Shown: piece after piece, positions 14,877-21,716 of the stretch
How positions within the stretch are numbered: the first letter of the stretch is position 1
How the letters are laid out: every line of letters starts with the position of its first letter
Assembly: GCA_023424995.1 (NCBI GenBank)
Contig: JAFADH010000036.1
Span: 1 to 22,546, forward strand
Length of the DNA: 22,546 bases
Reading direction: 5' to 3'
Source: Bacillota bacterium
GTDB lineage: Bacteria > Bacillota > Clostridia > Lachnospirales > Lachnospiraceae
Made by a program: the position numbers and the translations under genes
The notes under the pieces: generated by a model
Told to the model about the DNA's origin: nothing
Databases searched by the model: none
The model's input: only the letters and a program-made list of their open reading frames with translations

Positions 14877-15499
14877 TTGTTGAAAAACATAATTATTGCA
14901 GGCCCATCAAGAGCCGGAAAATCAACATTAGCAAGAAAAATAAACGAAGAGCTGAATTGTTTTGTCATCAGTATCGATAAACTTGTCGCCACGTTTCAAG
15001 GGGCATATCCGCAATTGAATATTAAACTGAATTGGGATAGAGAAAAGACCACAGACAATATAGCGCCGTTCCTTGGTCATTTTCTTGGTATGTTTTCTTC
15101 GGCTGATGGGCGCGGACTGCTGCCGTACAGTCATGGCTCTGTAAAAGGAAATAGGTTTGTGTTGGAAGGGGGGTACTTTAATTTTCAGAAGATATTGCCT
15201 ATTCTGAAAACGTATGGGATAGAAGAATTAAAAGACAATTTTCTGCTTATAGGATTGGTGCAAAACAAAAAAACAGTTGATGAGTTTTTAACTGATTTCA
15301 AAAAATACGATACAGAAGACGATTGGACACATAATTTTAATGATGATGATCTAAGAAAGTTTCTGAAGACGTCATTTCATTCAGTCGATCTATGTCTGAT
15401 TATTTATTGAAATACGGCTTTACGATTTATGATACGTCTACGGAACGTGAGCAGGTTCTGGATCAAATCGTAGAAGATATTAAATCCAAATTGGTATAA
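14877..15499 (+). pseudogene. P-loop nucleotide kinase-like protein with C-terminal frameshift
   Basis: Translation starts at TTG 14877 (or TTG 14880); GGAGG at 14866-14870 serves both. The N-terminus has the P-loop AGPSRAGKSTLARK, followed by an Asp-bearing strand (VISIDKLVATF) typical of small nucleotide or metabolite kinases. The frame stops at 15410, but the family's C-terminus continues in a second frame (FSRSMSDYLLKYGFTIYDTS, then TEREQVLDQIVEDIKSKLV) to 15499. The break lies around 15340-15360, near GATCTAAGAAAG, and one lost base would explain it. The motif core is intact, so this is either a recent pseudogene or a sequencing error. Substrate unknown. Confidence 0.65.
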
Positions 15500-15784
15500 T
15501 GCAATATGACAGTGAGTCAAGTCACAAAGACAGAGAATATGGCTTAATAAGCGTTATCTTTGTTCCCCTTCGGACCATAAGATGGAATAAAACACTCTCA
15601 AACTCAGAAATCTAAGATCTGAATATAGAATTTAATACGATACTTACTTTATTTTCCAAGAATGTACTTGTGCGATTGAAACATTAGATGATTAAGTGTG
15701 AATAATAGTCTTTGCTAAATATCATCTTGCTTTGGTGACTTGAAAATCTCCATATAGGAACGGTACAGCAAATTTATTTTTATA
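15500..15784. other. AT-rich intergenic stretch, nothing recognised
   Basis: There is no open frame with a ribosome site on either strand, no copy of the repeat module, and no strong hairpin. It may hold decayed sequence between two acquired units. Confidence 0.4.
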
Positions 15785-15814
15785 TTGGACACGACACACT
15801 GTTGTCGTGTTCAA
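15785..15814. promoter_or_regulatory. strong inverted repeat upstream of the flavin-reductase-like gene
   Basis: ACACGACA (15789-15796) is mirrored by TGTCGTGT (15803-15810) with six bases between, and TTG/CAA extend the arms with one G-T pair. No T run follows. It ends 62 bases before the next gene, a sensible place for a repressor or activator dimer. No regulator gene of matching type is adjacent. Confidence 0.5.
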
Positions 15815-15875
15815 TATGATAGAATAAGTAAAGTGAGAAGAGCTAAAACAAAAAAATAGAGGAGAGTGCAATGTT

Positions 15876-16541
15876 ATGAAAAAAGAATTTTCTACAAGGC
15901 CGGAGACAATAGATGAACAATATTTAATAGCCTGTGGTAATATGTCCTGGTATGATTTTGTGGTAGCCATGCCGGCGCTGGTATTTGTCGTCACAGGATG
16001 GAAATCAAACGGGAAAGAAAATGCCTGTCTGCAATCCTGGTCAACCTTTATAGGAGGTGGAGCGGATGACTATGTCTGTATCATGGGTAAGGTTGAAAAA
16101 AACGGGCATATGTATAAATCACTAAAAGAAACTGGAGTGTGCGTGCTGAATTTTCCTTCCTATGATATATATGATCGCTGTATAAAAACGATTGGAAATA
16201 ATCAATTTGAAACTGATGAAATTACCGCCTCCGGTCTAACGGTGGAAAGAGCCACGAAGGTTGATGCACCGCGAATCAAGGAGTGTTTTCTGAATATTGA
16301 ATGTGAGTTTTTATGGGAACATGAGCTTTTCGAGGGGAGTCACGAACTGACGGTTGCGTTGAAAGTTGTCAATATTTGCATGGATAGTGACCGTTACGAT
16401 CAAAGCAAACTCGGCAGATACGGAAAAACTGGGTTTTTGTATCAGGTTGACCAACCTACCCATCCGGAAACAGGAGAGAAAGCGTTGATTATGGTCGGAA
16501 CATTTGATCCGAGCGCTCCTATTCCGTGGAATACAAAATAA
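15876..16541 (+). CDS. flavin-reductase-like (FMN-binding split-barrel) protein
   Basis: The protein has 221 residues and resembles the DIM6/NTAB flavin-reductase-like family: MSWYDFVVAMPALVFVVTGW, SWSTFIGGGADDYVCIMGKV, then VCVLNFPSYDIYDRC, and a C-terminal beta region with GKTGFLYQVDQP. In this family FMN is bound on the split barrel and NAD(P)H reduces it or a substrate. AGAGGAG at 15858-15864 precedes the ATG at 15876. It appears to be a single-gene unit with its own candidate operator and a weak terminator. The physiological partner cannot be told; it is not in an operon with an oxygenase. Confidence 0.8.
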   Translation: MKKEFSTRPETIDEQYLIACGNMSWYDFVVAMPALVFVVTGWKSNGKENACLQSWSTFIGGGADDYVCIMGKVEKNGHMYKSLKETGVCVLNFPSYDIYDRCIKTIGNNQFETDEITASGLTVERATKVDAPRIKECFLNIECEFLWEHELFEGSHELTVALKVVNICMDSDRYDQSKLGRYGKTGFLYQVDQPTHPETGEKALIMVGTFDPSAPIPWNTK

Positions 16542-16586
16542 CTAAGCTCTTTTGGTCGTGTGAAATTATAGAGTGAATATCTATAC

Positions 16587-16625
16587 CACGGCAGAGGCTT
16601 CGGTTCCTTGTAATTCCGTGTTTTT
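16587..16625 (+). terminator. candidate terminator after the flavin-reductase-like gene
   Basis: CACGG (16587-16591) pairs with CCGTG (16616-16620), with partial inner pairing around TTCG, and five T residues follow. The stem is imperfect. Confidence 0.4.
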
Positions 16626-16694
16626 CCGATGCACACGGCTCCACCGTCTTATATCTAATCATCCATATGGGGGGCTCATTAATCTCTATATTCT

Positions 16695-16723
16695 AAAAAA
16701 TCTTTTTTCACTATTACTACATA
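16695..16723 (+). repeat. intergenic repeat module, copy B
   Basis: An A run, then TCTTTTTTCACTATTAC, closely matching copies A and C with one base fewer before CACTATTAC. A terminator begins where the motif ends. Confidence 0.65.
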
Positions 16724-16764
16724 AAAGGCATACCTTCCCTCCAAGGGGAAGATACGCCTTTCTT
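16723..16764 (+). terminator. intrinsic terminator in repeat module B
   Basis: AAAAGGCATACCTTCCC pairs with the sequence from 16746 over about 15 pairs with two mismatched or G-U positions and a short loop, followed by TTTCTTT. It resembles the terminator at 18728-18768 in sequence as well as shape. Confidence 0.8.
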
Positions 16765-16787
16765 TATGAGGAAAAGCATGGTATAAT
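16759..16787 (+). promoter_or_regulatory. promoter of the GNAT gene
   Basis: TATAAT (16782-16787) is preceded, 16-17 bases upstream, by a weak -35 (TTTCTT) lying in the T-tail of the terminator. The surrounding sequence matches that before the second phosphotransferase gene. Confidence 0.5.
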
Positions 16788-16819
16788 CAGGCATGGTCCA
16801 TGTGATAGGAGGGGGAGCT

Positions 16820-17479
16820 TTGCCGAAACGAATAAATATTATATTGCGAAATGAACAGCCGAAAGATTATCGAACTGTTGAAGAACTGACCAGAGAGGCA
16901 TTTTGGAATCATCATGTTCCGGGATGTAATGAACACTATCTCCTGCATACCATGAGAAACGCCGCTTCTTTTATTAAAGAACTGGATGTTGTTGCAGAAG
17001 TTGACGGAAGAATTGTTGGAAATATCGTTTACACCAAAGCAACTATAATCGATGATGACAATAGAGTCCATGAAGTGCTTTGCTTTGGGCCGTTATCGGT
17101 TCTGCCCGAGTTTCAGCATAGGGGGATTGGCAGAACACTGATTGAATCGACTAAAATTACAGCCAAGGAGCTTGGATATAAAGCAATCTTAATATATGGC
17201 GACCCCGATTATTATTGCAAGTTTGGGTTTATAGCGGCAGAGACATTTAAAATTGGAACGGCCGACAATATGTACGCACCACCATTACAAGCGCTGGAGC
17301 TGGTGCCTGGTGCCTTGTCCAACTTAGAGGGAAGATTTTTTGAAGATGCAGTTTACAACGTGAACGAAATAGCAGCCAACGAATTTGACAGAGGCTTTGT
17401 CCCAAAAGAGCAGAGAGATGATTTGCCATCACAAATGAGATTTCGTCACCTGATAAGTATGCGAAAGCCAAGAAAATGA
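16820..17479 (+). CDS. GNAT-family N-acetyltransferase (YhbS-like)
   Basis: The protein has 219 residues. The acetyl-CoA-binding motif is clear: VLPEFQHRGIGRTLIE, with Gln99-His100-Arg101-Gly102-x-Gly104 forming the pyrophosphate loop. CFGPLSVLP before it and LIYGDPDYYCKFGFIAAE after it match the YhbS group (COG3153). The start is the TTG at 16820, seven bases after GGAGG; an in-frame ATG at 16793 precedes the ribosome site and lies just after the -10 box. Such enzymes acetylate small amines or proteins, and the substrate cannot be predicted. It is a single-gene unit with repeat modules on both sides. Confidence 0.87.
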   Translation: MPKRINIILRNEQPKDYRTVEELTREAFWNHHVPGCNEHYLLHTMRNAASFIKELDVVAEVDGRIVGNIVYTKATIIDDDNRVHEVLCFGPLSVLPEFQHRGIGRTLIESTKITAKELGYKAILIYGDPDYYCKFGFIAAETFKIGTADNMYAPPLQALELVPGALSNLEGRFFEDAVYNVNEIAANEFDRGFVPKEQRDDLPSQMRFRHLISMRKPRK

Positions 17480-17499
17480 GATCAATCTGTTCTAACTCT

Positions 17500-17528
17500 A
17501 AAAATCTTTTTTGCACTATTACTCCACA
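17500..17528 (+). repeat. intergenic repeat module, copy C
   Basis: An A run, then TCTTTTTTGCACTATTAC and TCCACA, close to copies A and B. It lies 20 bases after the GNAT stop and is followed directly by a terminator. Confidence 0.65.
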
Positions 17529-17529
17529 G

Positions 17530-17568
17530 AAAACAGGACGAAATGGGTGCGGAATTTCGTCCTGTTTT
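17530..17568 (+). terminator. intrinsic terminator in repeat module C
   Basis: A perfect 15-base stem, AAAACAGGACGAAAT with ATTTCGTCCTGTTTT, around a nine-base loop, followed by T-rich sequence. The A-rich 5' side could let it act on the other strand too. Confidence 0.88.
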
Positions 17569-17640
17569 GGTTTGAACTTTTTTATGCAATACTTAAATGG
17601 AGTATTTTAATGCTGCATTATTTATATAATGGAGGCGTAG

Positions 17641-18636
17641 ATGGAATCAAATAAAATATTTTATGATATAGTAAACGAATTTAAGTTAGGGAATATTACC
17701 GCACCTGTTGAAAGAGTTACAGGCGGCTATATGCACAAGATGTATCGGCTGGAAACCAGTACCGGAAAATATGCTATTAAACTGTTGAATCCTGTTATTA
17801 TGACTCGCTCAGATGTATTTGAGAATTATAAAACGGCGGAATGCTTAGAGGAAAAATTACAAGAGAATAATATTCCGATTATACCTGCACTTACTTTTGG
17901 CAGTGAGAAGATGCAGCGTATTAATAATCAGTATTTCTATGTTTTTGATTGGATTGACGGAAAGGCATTGATTTCGGAGGAAATAAGGCAAGAACATTGT
18001 GAAATAATCGGTTCTCTCTTAGCGAAGATACATAAAATTGAGCGGATTAATAAAACCTTTGAATTAAAACAAATAAATATCGACTGGGATTCCTATATAT
18101 TGTTAGCAACTGATAGGTGCATTGAAATCGTTGATATATTAAAGAATAATAAGGAACTTTTATATAAAAGCCAAAATAATGGGAACATAGCATTAAAAAA
18201 CATTCCTGACATTGCTGTAATATCAAACGGCGATATGGATAGTAAAAATGTGCTCTGGATTGATAGTAATCCTAAAATTATCGATTTAGAATGTTTGAAT
18301 TATGGTAATCCATATATGGAACTTTTTCAGTTGGCTTTGTATTGGTCGGGATATGAGCATTGCCAGATTGATTACAATTTATTAACATCTTTTATTCAAT
18401 CATACATTCAAGTGTACGGTGAATTTGAGGTTAATTGGGAAGATTTATACAACAGTAACTTTGGTAGACTCGAATGGCTTGAATACAATGTAAAAAGGGC
18501 TCTGATGCTTGAATGTGAAAATGAAGAAGAAAAGCGCCTTGGAATAGAGCAAGTTTATGAAACTATGGAACACGTGATTTATTACGATTCGGTGAAAGAT
18601 GAATTATTAAGAAAATTAAGTGAAACCTTATTATAA
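17641..18636 (+). CDS. aminoglycoside-phosphotransferase-fold kinase
   Basis: The protein has 331 residues with the APH/choline-kinase fold: a nucleotide-binding N-lobe (VERVTGGYMHKMYRLETSTG, then YAIKLLNP), the hinge YFYVFDWIDGKAL, and the catalytic loop SNGDMDSKNVLW with Asp198 and Asn203, where the usual first His is Asn196. The metal-binding IIDLE follows with Asp215. The His-to-Asn change leaves the catalytic Asp intact. GGAGG lies five bases before the ATG. Members phosphorylate aminoglycosides, macrolides or cell metabolites; sequence alone does not show resistance. It is a single-gene unit between module C and the terminator at 18728. Confidence 0.85.
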   Translation: MESNKIFYDIVNEFKLGNITAPVERVTGGYMHKMYRLETSTGKYAIKLLNPVIMTRSDVFENYKTAECLEEKLQENNIPIIPALTFGSEKMQRINNQYFYVFDWIDGKALISEEIRQEHCEIIGSLLAKIHKIERINKTFELKQINIDWDSYILLATDRCIEIVDILKNNKELLYKSQNNGNIALKNIPDIAVISNGDMDSKNVLWIDSNPKIIDLECLNYGNPYMELFQLALYWSGYEHCQIDYNLLTSFIQSYIQVYGEFEVNWEDLYNSNFGRLEWLEYNVKRALMLECENEEEKRLGIEQVYETMEHVIYYDSVKDELLRKLSETLL

Positions 18637-18727
18637 GGGTATAAGCATAATGCGTAGTTTACGAAGTTGCCTGATTGACAAAAATCATGCGAGCTATAAA
18701 TGCATCTATTTTGACCGAATGACACAG

Positions 18728-18768
18728 AAAGACATATCTTCCGCCAAGGAAAAGATGTGTCTTCTTTT
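18728..18768 (+). terminator. intrinsic terminator before the second phosphotransferase
   Basis: AAGACATATCTT pairs with AAGATGTGTCTT (one G-U pair), with CC/GG at the loop side, and CTTTTA follows. It is similar to the terminator at 16723-16764, with stem changes that keep pairing. Confidence 0.75.
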
Positions 18769-18790
18769 ATGCAGAAAAACATGGTATTAT
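18762..18790 (+). promoter_or_regulatory. promoter of the second phosphotransferase gene
   Basis: TATTAT (18785-18790) with a weak -35 (TTCTTT, 18762-18767) in the terminator tail, spacing 17. ACATGGTATTAT also occurs at the araC promoter (1015-1026), and nearly so before the GNAT gene. Confidence 0.45.
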
Positions 18791-18857
18791 GAGTATAACC
18801 CCTACTGTTTCATGCAGATAATCCGGAATTTATAGGATGAAATAAGGAGTTGAGACT

Positions 18858-19757
18858 ATGAAAGAAATACCTCTTTATGATACTTTCTCAAAGATTGAGC
18901 CAATTACTAAAGGTATGTCAGGGGATAAAAAATACTATATTGAAACTGTTGATAGAAAATATCTGCTGCTTCGTGTTGCGGATTCTTCAGAGTATTCTCA
19001 AAAAAGAACTGAGTTTGATGTCATGAAACATTTGGCTGCACTTGGTATTCCAATGCCTTCCCCAATTGATTTTGGTACTTGTGATCATGGCAAGTGTGTG
19101 TATACGTTGCTCAGTTGGGTTGATGGAGTTGAGGTTGAAGCTATTTTGCCCAACCTATCCAAGGCAGAACAATATACGTTGGGGATTGAGGCGGGTGAAA
19201 TTCTTCGAAAAATTCACACTGCTCCTTTAACAGATATTGCCGGTAATTGGGCTGAGCGGTACAATTCTGTAATTAATCCGCGATTAGAAGCGTTTCGCTC
19301 TGAGGGTATTCCTTTTGCCGGAGATACTATTATTTTGAATTATCTGGAAAGTAATAGTGATTTACTAAATAATCGACCGCAGTGTCGTCATCATGGAGAT
19401 TACCATATGGGTAATATGATACAATCTGACACTGGACAATTATCAATTATTGATTGGCATACTGTTGACTTTAATAATTGTGGAGATCCGTGGTATGAGT
19501 TTAATCGTATAGGTATAGAGTTTGCGGCATTTGCCTCAGGTCAAATTGATGGTTATTTTAACCATGAAGTACCAGAGAAATTTTGGAGTCTATTAGCTTA
19601 TTATCTTGCAGCAAGTGCAATAACTTCCATTGTATGGGCAAAATATTTTGCCCCAGAAAGAATACAAGATATTTTAAAGTTGAATACAGACATACTGCGT
19701 TGGTTTGATAATATGAAAAATCCTGTTCCAACATGGTATCTCAAGGATTTCTCTTAA
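18858..19757 (+). CDS. aminoglycoside-phosphotransferase family protein
   Basis: The protein has 299 residues with the full APH fold: N-lobe ITKGMSGDKKYYIETVDRKY, the hinge YTLLSWVDGVEVE, the helix GEILRKIHTAPL, the canonical catalytic loop HHGDYHMGN (His179, Asp181, Asn186), the metal site IIDWHTVDF (Asp199), and GDPWYEFNRI. All catalytic positions are intact, so it should be an active kinase. This GDPWYEFNR-bearing subgroup is common in Firmicutes and includes proteins annotated as aminoglycoside kinases, but the substrate is not certain. AAGGAG precedes the ATG. It differs strongly from the kinase at 17641, so the two are not a recent duplication. Confidence 0.87.
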   Translation: MKEIPLYDTFSKIEPITKGMSGDKKYYIETVDRKYLLLRVADSSEYSQKRTEFDVMKHLAALGIPMPSPIDFGTCDHGKCVYTLLSWVDGVEVEAILPNLSKAEQYTLGIEAGEILRKIHTAPLTDIAGNWAERYNSVINPRLEAFRSEGIPFAGDTIILNYLESNSDLLNNRPQCRHHGDYHMGNMIQSDTGQLSIIDWHTVDFNNCGDPWYEFNRIGIEFAAFASGQIDGYFNHEVPEKFWSLLAYYLAASAITSIVWAKYFAPERIQDILKLNTDILRWFDNMKNPVPTWYLKDFS

Positions 19758-19855
19758 TCGTAGAGTGATAAACTAAATTGCCTTGCGTGATAATATATTC
19801 CGCTTATCAAATTTCAATTTATCGAATAGATAACAAAAATTCAGCTTTGGCTAAC

Positions 19856-19882
19856 AAAGTTTTTTTCCACTATTGCTTCAGA
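19856..19882 (+). repeat. intergenic repeat module, copy D (diverged)
   Basis: AAAG, then seven T residues, then CCACTATTGC: a diverged version of the motif in copies A-C. It is again followed at once by a terminator. Confidence 0.5.
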
Positions 19883-19884
19883 CA

Positions 19885-19931
19885 GGGCAGGATTGTTTTT
19901 TTCGGAGTAAAAGGCAATCCTGTTTGCCTTT
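19885..19931 (+). terminator. intrinsic terminator in repeat module D
   Basis: CAGGATTG (19888-19895) pairs with CAATCCTG (19915-19922), with extra GG/CC pairing outside, and TTTGCCTTTT follows. The loop is long (19 bases) and T-rich. Confidence 0.65.
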
Positions 19932-19935
19932 TGCT

Positions 19936-19987
19936 CTGATTTCCATGAAATCAGCTTCCGATGGAAGCCTAACACGGGAATTCTTCC
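19936..19987 (+). other. tandem short hairpins with an alternative pairing
   Basis: CTGATTTC-cat-GAAATCAG (19936-19954) is followed without a gap by CTTCC-gat-GGAAG (19955-19967). The GGAAG arm can instead pair with CTTCC at 19983-19987. The two folds exclude each other, and the second pairing lies just before the GGGGGG ribosome site of a nine-codon frame. Confidence 0.5.
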
Positions 19988-19999
19988 AAGGGGGGATCC

Positions 20000-20029
20000 A
20001 TGAAAATGACTCCGTTTCTAAAATTATAA
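20000..20029 (+). CDS. possible nine-residue leader peptide
   Basis: ATG at 20000 with AAGGGGGG at 19988-19995, four bases upstream, encodes MKMTPFLKL and then TAA. Its strong ribosome site and the switching hairpins before it resemble translational-attenuation leaders of inducible resistance genes. The next gene starts about 100 bases later, farther than usual, so the link is uncertain. Confidence 0.35.
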   Translation: MKMTPFLKL

Positions 20030-20034
20030 TATAA

Positions 20035-20047
20035 CAACTTTAAGTTG
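20035..20047. promoter_or_regulatory. perfect 13-base palindrome before the XRE gene
   Basis: CAACTT-T-AAGTTG lies 83 bases upstream of the XRE start. XRE proteins often bind such short dyads at their own promoter, so this is a candidate autoregulatory site. Confidence 0.4.
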
Positions 20048-20130
20048 AGAAATCAATTTTGCTTGCAACTATTTGTATGTGGTGTTCAGATTCATGGAAG
20101 CTTATAATTGGCAGTAGGAGGTAGATGAAC

Positions 20131-21426
20131 ATGGATATGAAACAAATCGGTGCAAATATCGCAGCTTTCAGAAAAAATAACGGATACACACAGGAATCTT
20201 TATCGGAGAAACTGGATATTTCACCGCAGGCGGTGAGTAAGTGGGAGACAGGTGCGGGTTTACCTGAAGCATCGTTGCTAATCGCTCTGTCCAGTTTGTT
20301 TCGCGTATCGATTGATGATATTTTACAGCCTGAGAAAAAGCAAAAAAGTATCATTGGTTTTATGAATCGAAATCTGGCCGCTCCCATAAAAAAAATGCTG
20401 GAAGACATCCCCAGAATCGACCGATGGAACCCGCCACCCGGCTGTGATATGTATTATTCCATGCCGGCAATGATTGCCGAAGCTCTGTGCTGTATTGAAG
20501 CCTGGGAAAAGGGTGAACCACAGAGCGTTACGATGGATATGCTAAACGAGCGTTTCCGTGACCTTATGCACATCATGGGAATTGGTTACGGATTTTTATG
20601 GTTTGAAAAGAGACATTTAATCGAGGAATTATGGCATATCAACGCATTTGAGAATATGGTCAACCGGGCCATGCGCTATTATGGTCGGGACTATCTATGG
20701 CTCACCAATGAAAATGCTATGCCAGACGAAATGCGCCGAGCTATGGTTTGGTCAATTGACCATGGACATCCGGCAGTGATGGAATGGGCCGGCGGAATCC
20801 CCGAGTTCAGCATTGTCACCGGCTATGAAGATAACGGTAACACATTGATTGGATGGACATATTGCGGAGAATGCGCCGCCAAAACAAACGAGCAGGGAAT
20901 GTTTGTGAATCCTGCTCGTTGGGATGAAAATTTTAGGTTTAATGTGCTAATTATCGGGGACTCAATACCATCAACCTACTCTGACAAGGATTCCATACAA
21001 TATGCTCTCGAAGTGCTTGACCGCAAAGAGCCGAAGGGATTAGAGGCAATTAACGAATGGGGCGTAGCCGGAGATGCTGCCCTGAAAAAATGGCTGGAGG
21101 CCTGTGATACAAATGAACATTCTATTGAGTTGTTTACCATCCACGATATTTTCACTCATGCTCTGTATCAAAATTCGATTTATACACAGAAATGTATTCT
21201 GCCCTATTACAAGAAACTCGGTGAAAGAAACAGCAGACACGTCAATAATACAATTATACAGATTGGCATTGCAGTCAATATAATCGAAGATGACCGTAAT
21301 AGGCTGGGTGCCCAAAAAGAAAACCCGGAAGCCCATGCCGACGCATGCAGGCGGCATATAAAAAATCTCATACAACATAGGGAATATATGCGCGGCTGGC
21401 TGAGGGACTTATTGACTTCAATATAG
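20131..21426 (+). CDS. XRE helix-turn-helix protein with large C-terminal domain
   Basis: The protein has 431 residues. Residues 4-62 are a standard XRE domain (NIAAFRKNNGYTQESLSEKL followed by SPQAVSKWETGAGLPE and VSIDDILQP). The remaining 360 residues resemble the papain-like/C39-like N-terminal domain of BtrH-type proteins: CDMYYSMPAMIAEAL (Cys105 as possible nucleophile), GYGFLWFEKRHL, then a His-containing segment DHGHPAVMEWAGGIPEFSIV followed by TGYEDNGNTLIGWTY. That similarity is judged by pattern only. I chose ATG 20131, nine bases after GGAGG; ATG 20125 is only three bases away. It may be a regulator that senses or processes a small molecule or peptide. No enzyme partner is next to it. 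Confidence 0.75.
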   Translation: MDMKQIGANIAAFRKNNGYTQESLSEKLDISPQAVSKWETGAGLPEASLLIALSSLFRVSIDDILQPEKKQKSIIGFMNRNLAAPIKKMLEDIPRIDRWNPPPGCDMYYSMPAMIAEALCCIEAWEKGEPQSVTMDMLNERFRDLMHIMGIGYGFLWFEKRHLIEELWHINAFENMVNRAMRYYGRDYLWLTNENAMPDEMRRAMVWSIDHGHPAVMEWAGGIPEFSIVTGYEDNGNTLIGWTYCGECAAKTNEQGMFVNPARWDENFRFNVLIIGDSIPSTYSDKDSIQYALEVLDRKEPKGLEAINEWGVAGDAALKKWLEACDTNEHSIELFTIHDIFTHALYQNSIYTQKCILPYYKKLGERNSRHVNNTIIQIGIAVNIIEDDRNRLGAQKENPEAHADACRRHIKNLIQHREYMRGWLRDLLTSI

Positions 21427-21465
21427 CGGGCGAATTTTAACGCCACCAAAAGAATTAGAACCGCT

Positions 21466-21498
21466 GTTAAAAGGAAAAATCTTTTCCAATGTTTTAAC
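21466..21498. other. AT-rich nested hairpin related to the repeat motif
   Basis: GTTAAAA/TTTTAAC enclose GGAAAA/TTTTCC. GGAAAAATCTTTTCCAATGT resembles the start of module A but lacks CACTATTAC. It sits just before the large fold-back. Confidence 0.35.
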
Positions 21499-21503
21499 AA
21501 AAT

Positions 21504-21606
21504 AAAAGACTTCACTGATTATGGTGTGCTACCCCATATAGGAATTGTTATATTTCAAGGTGCTATATGGGGGTAGCATATCATTAAGGTAAAGTCTTTT
21601 ATTTTT
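21504..21606. terminator. large fold-back, probable two-way terminator
   Basis: AAAAGACTT (21504-21512) pairs with AAGTCTTTT (21592-21600), and GCTACCCCATATAG (21528-21541) pairs with CTATATGGGGGTAGC (21563-21577, one extra G), giving arms of about 38 bases. T runs flank it on both strands. It lies between convergent genes, so it can end both transcripts. Its size is greater than a typical terminator. Confidence 0.7.
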
Positions 21607-21716
21607 TATATAAATGCAAACATTTTTGGGATTCGGCTCGGTCAGAGGGAAATAGAGGATACCGACTGATAAAAATGGTAAAAATACCGATAATAAACGT
21701 TATAATGCAGGCCTCT

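Noticed and set aside
18620..18835. Small plus-strand frame after the first APH gene
   Set aside because: It has no ribosome site and runs through the terminator and promoter of the next gene.
12701..19987. Integron attC sites between the single-gene units
   Set aside because: GCCTAAC at 19967-19973 recalls an attC core, but no matching partner core, no long imperfect attC fold at the other boundaries and no integrase are seen.
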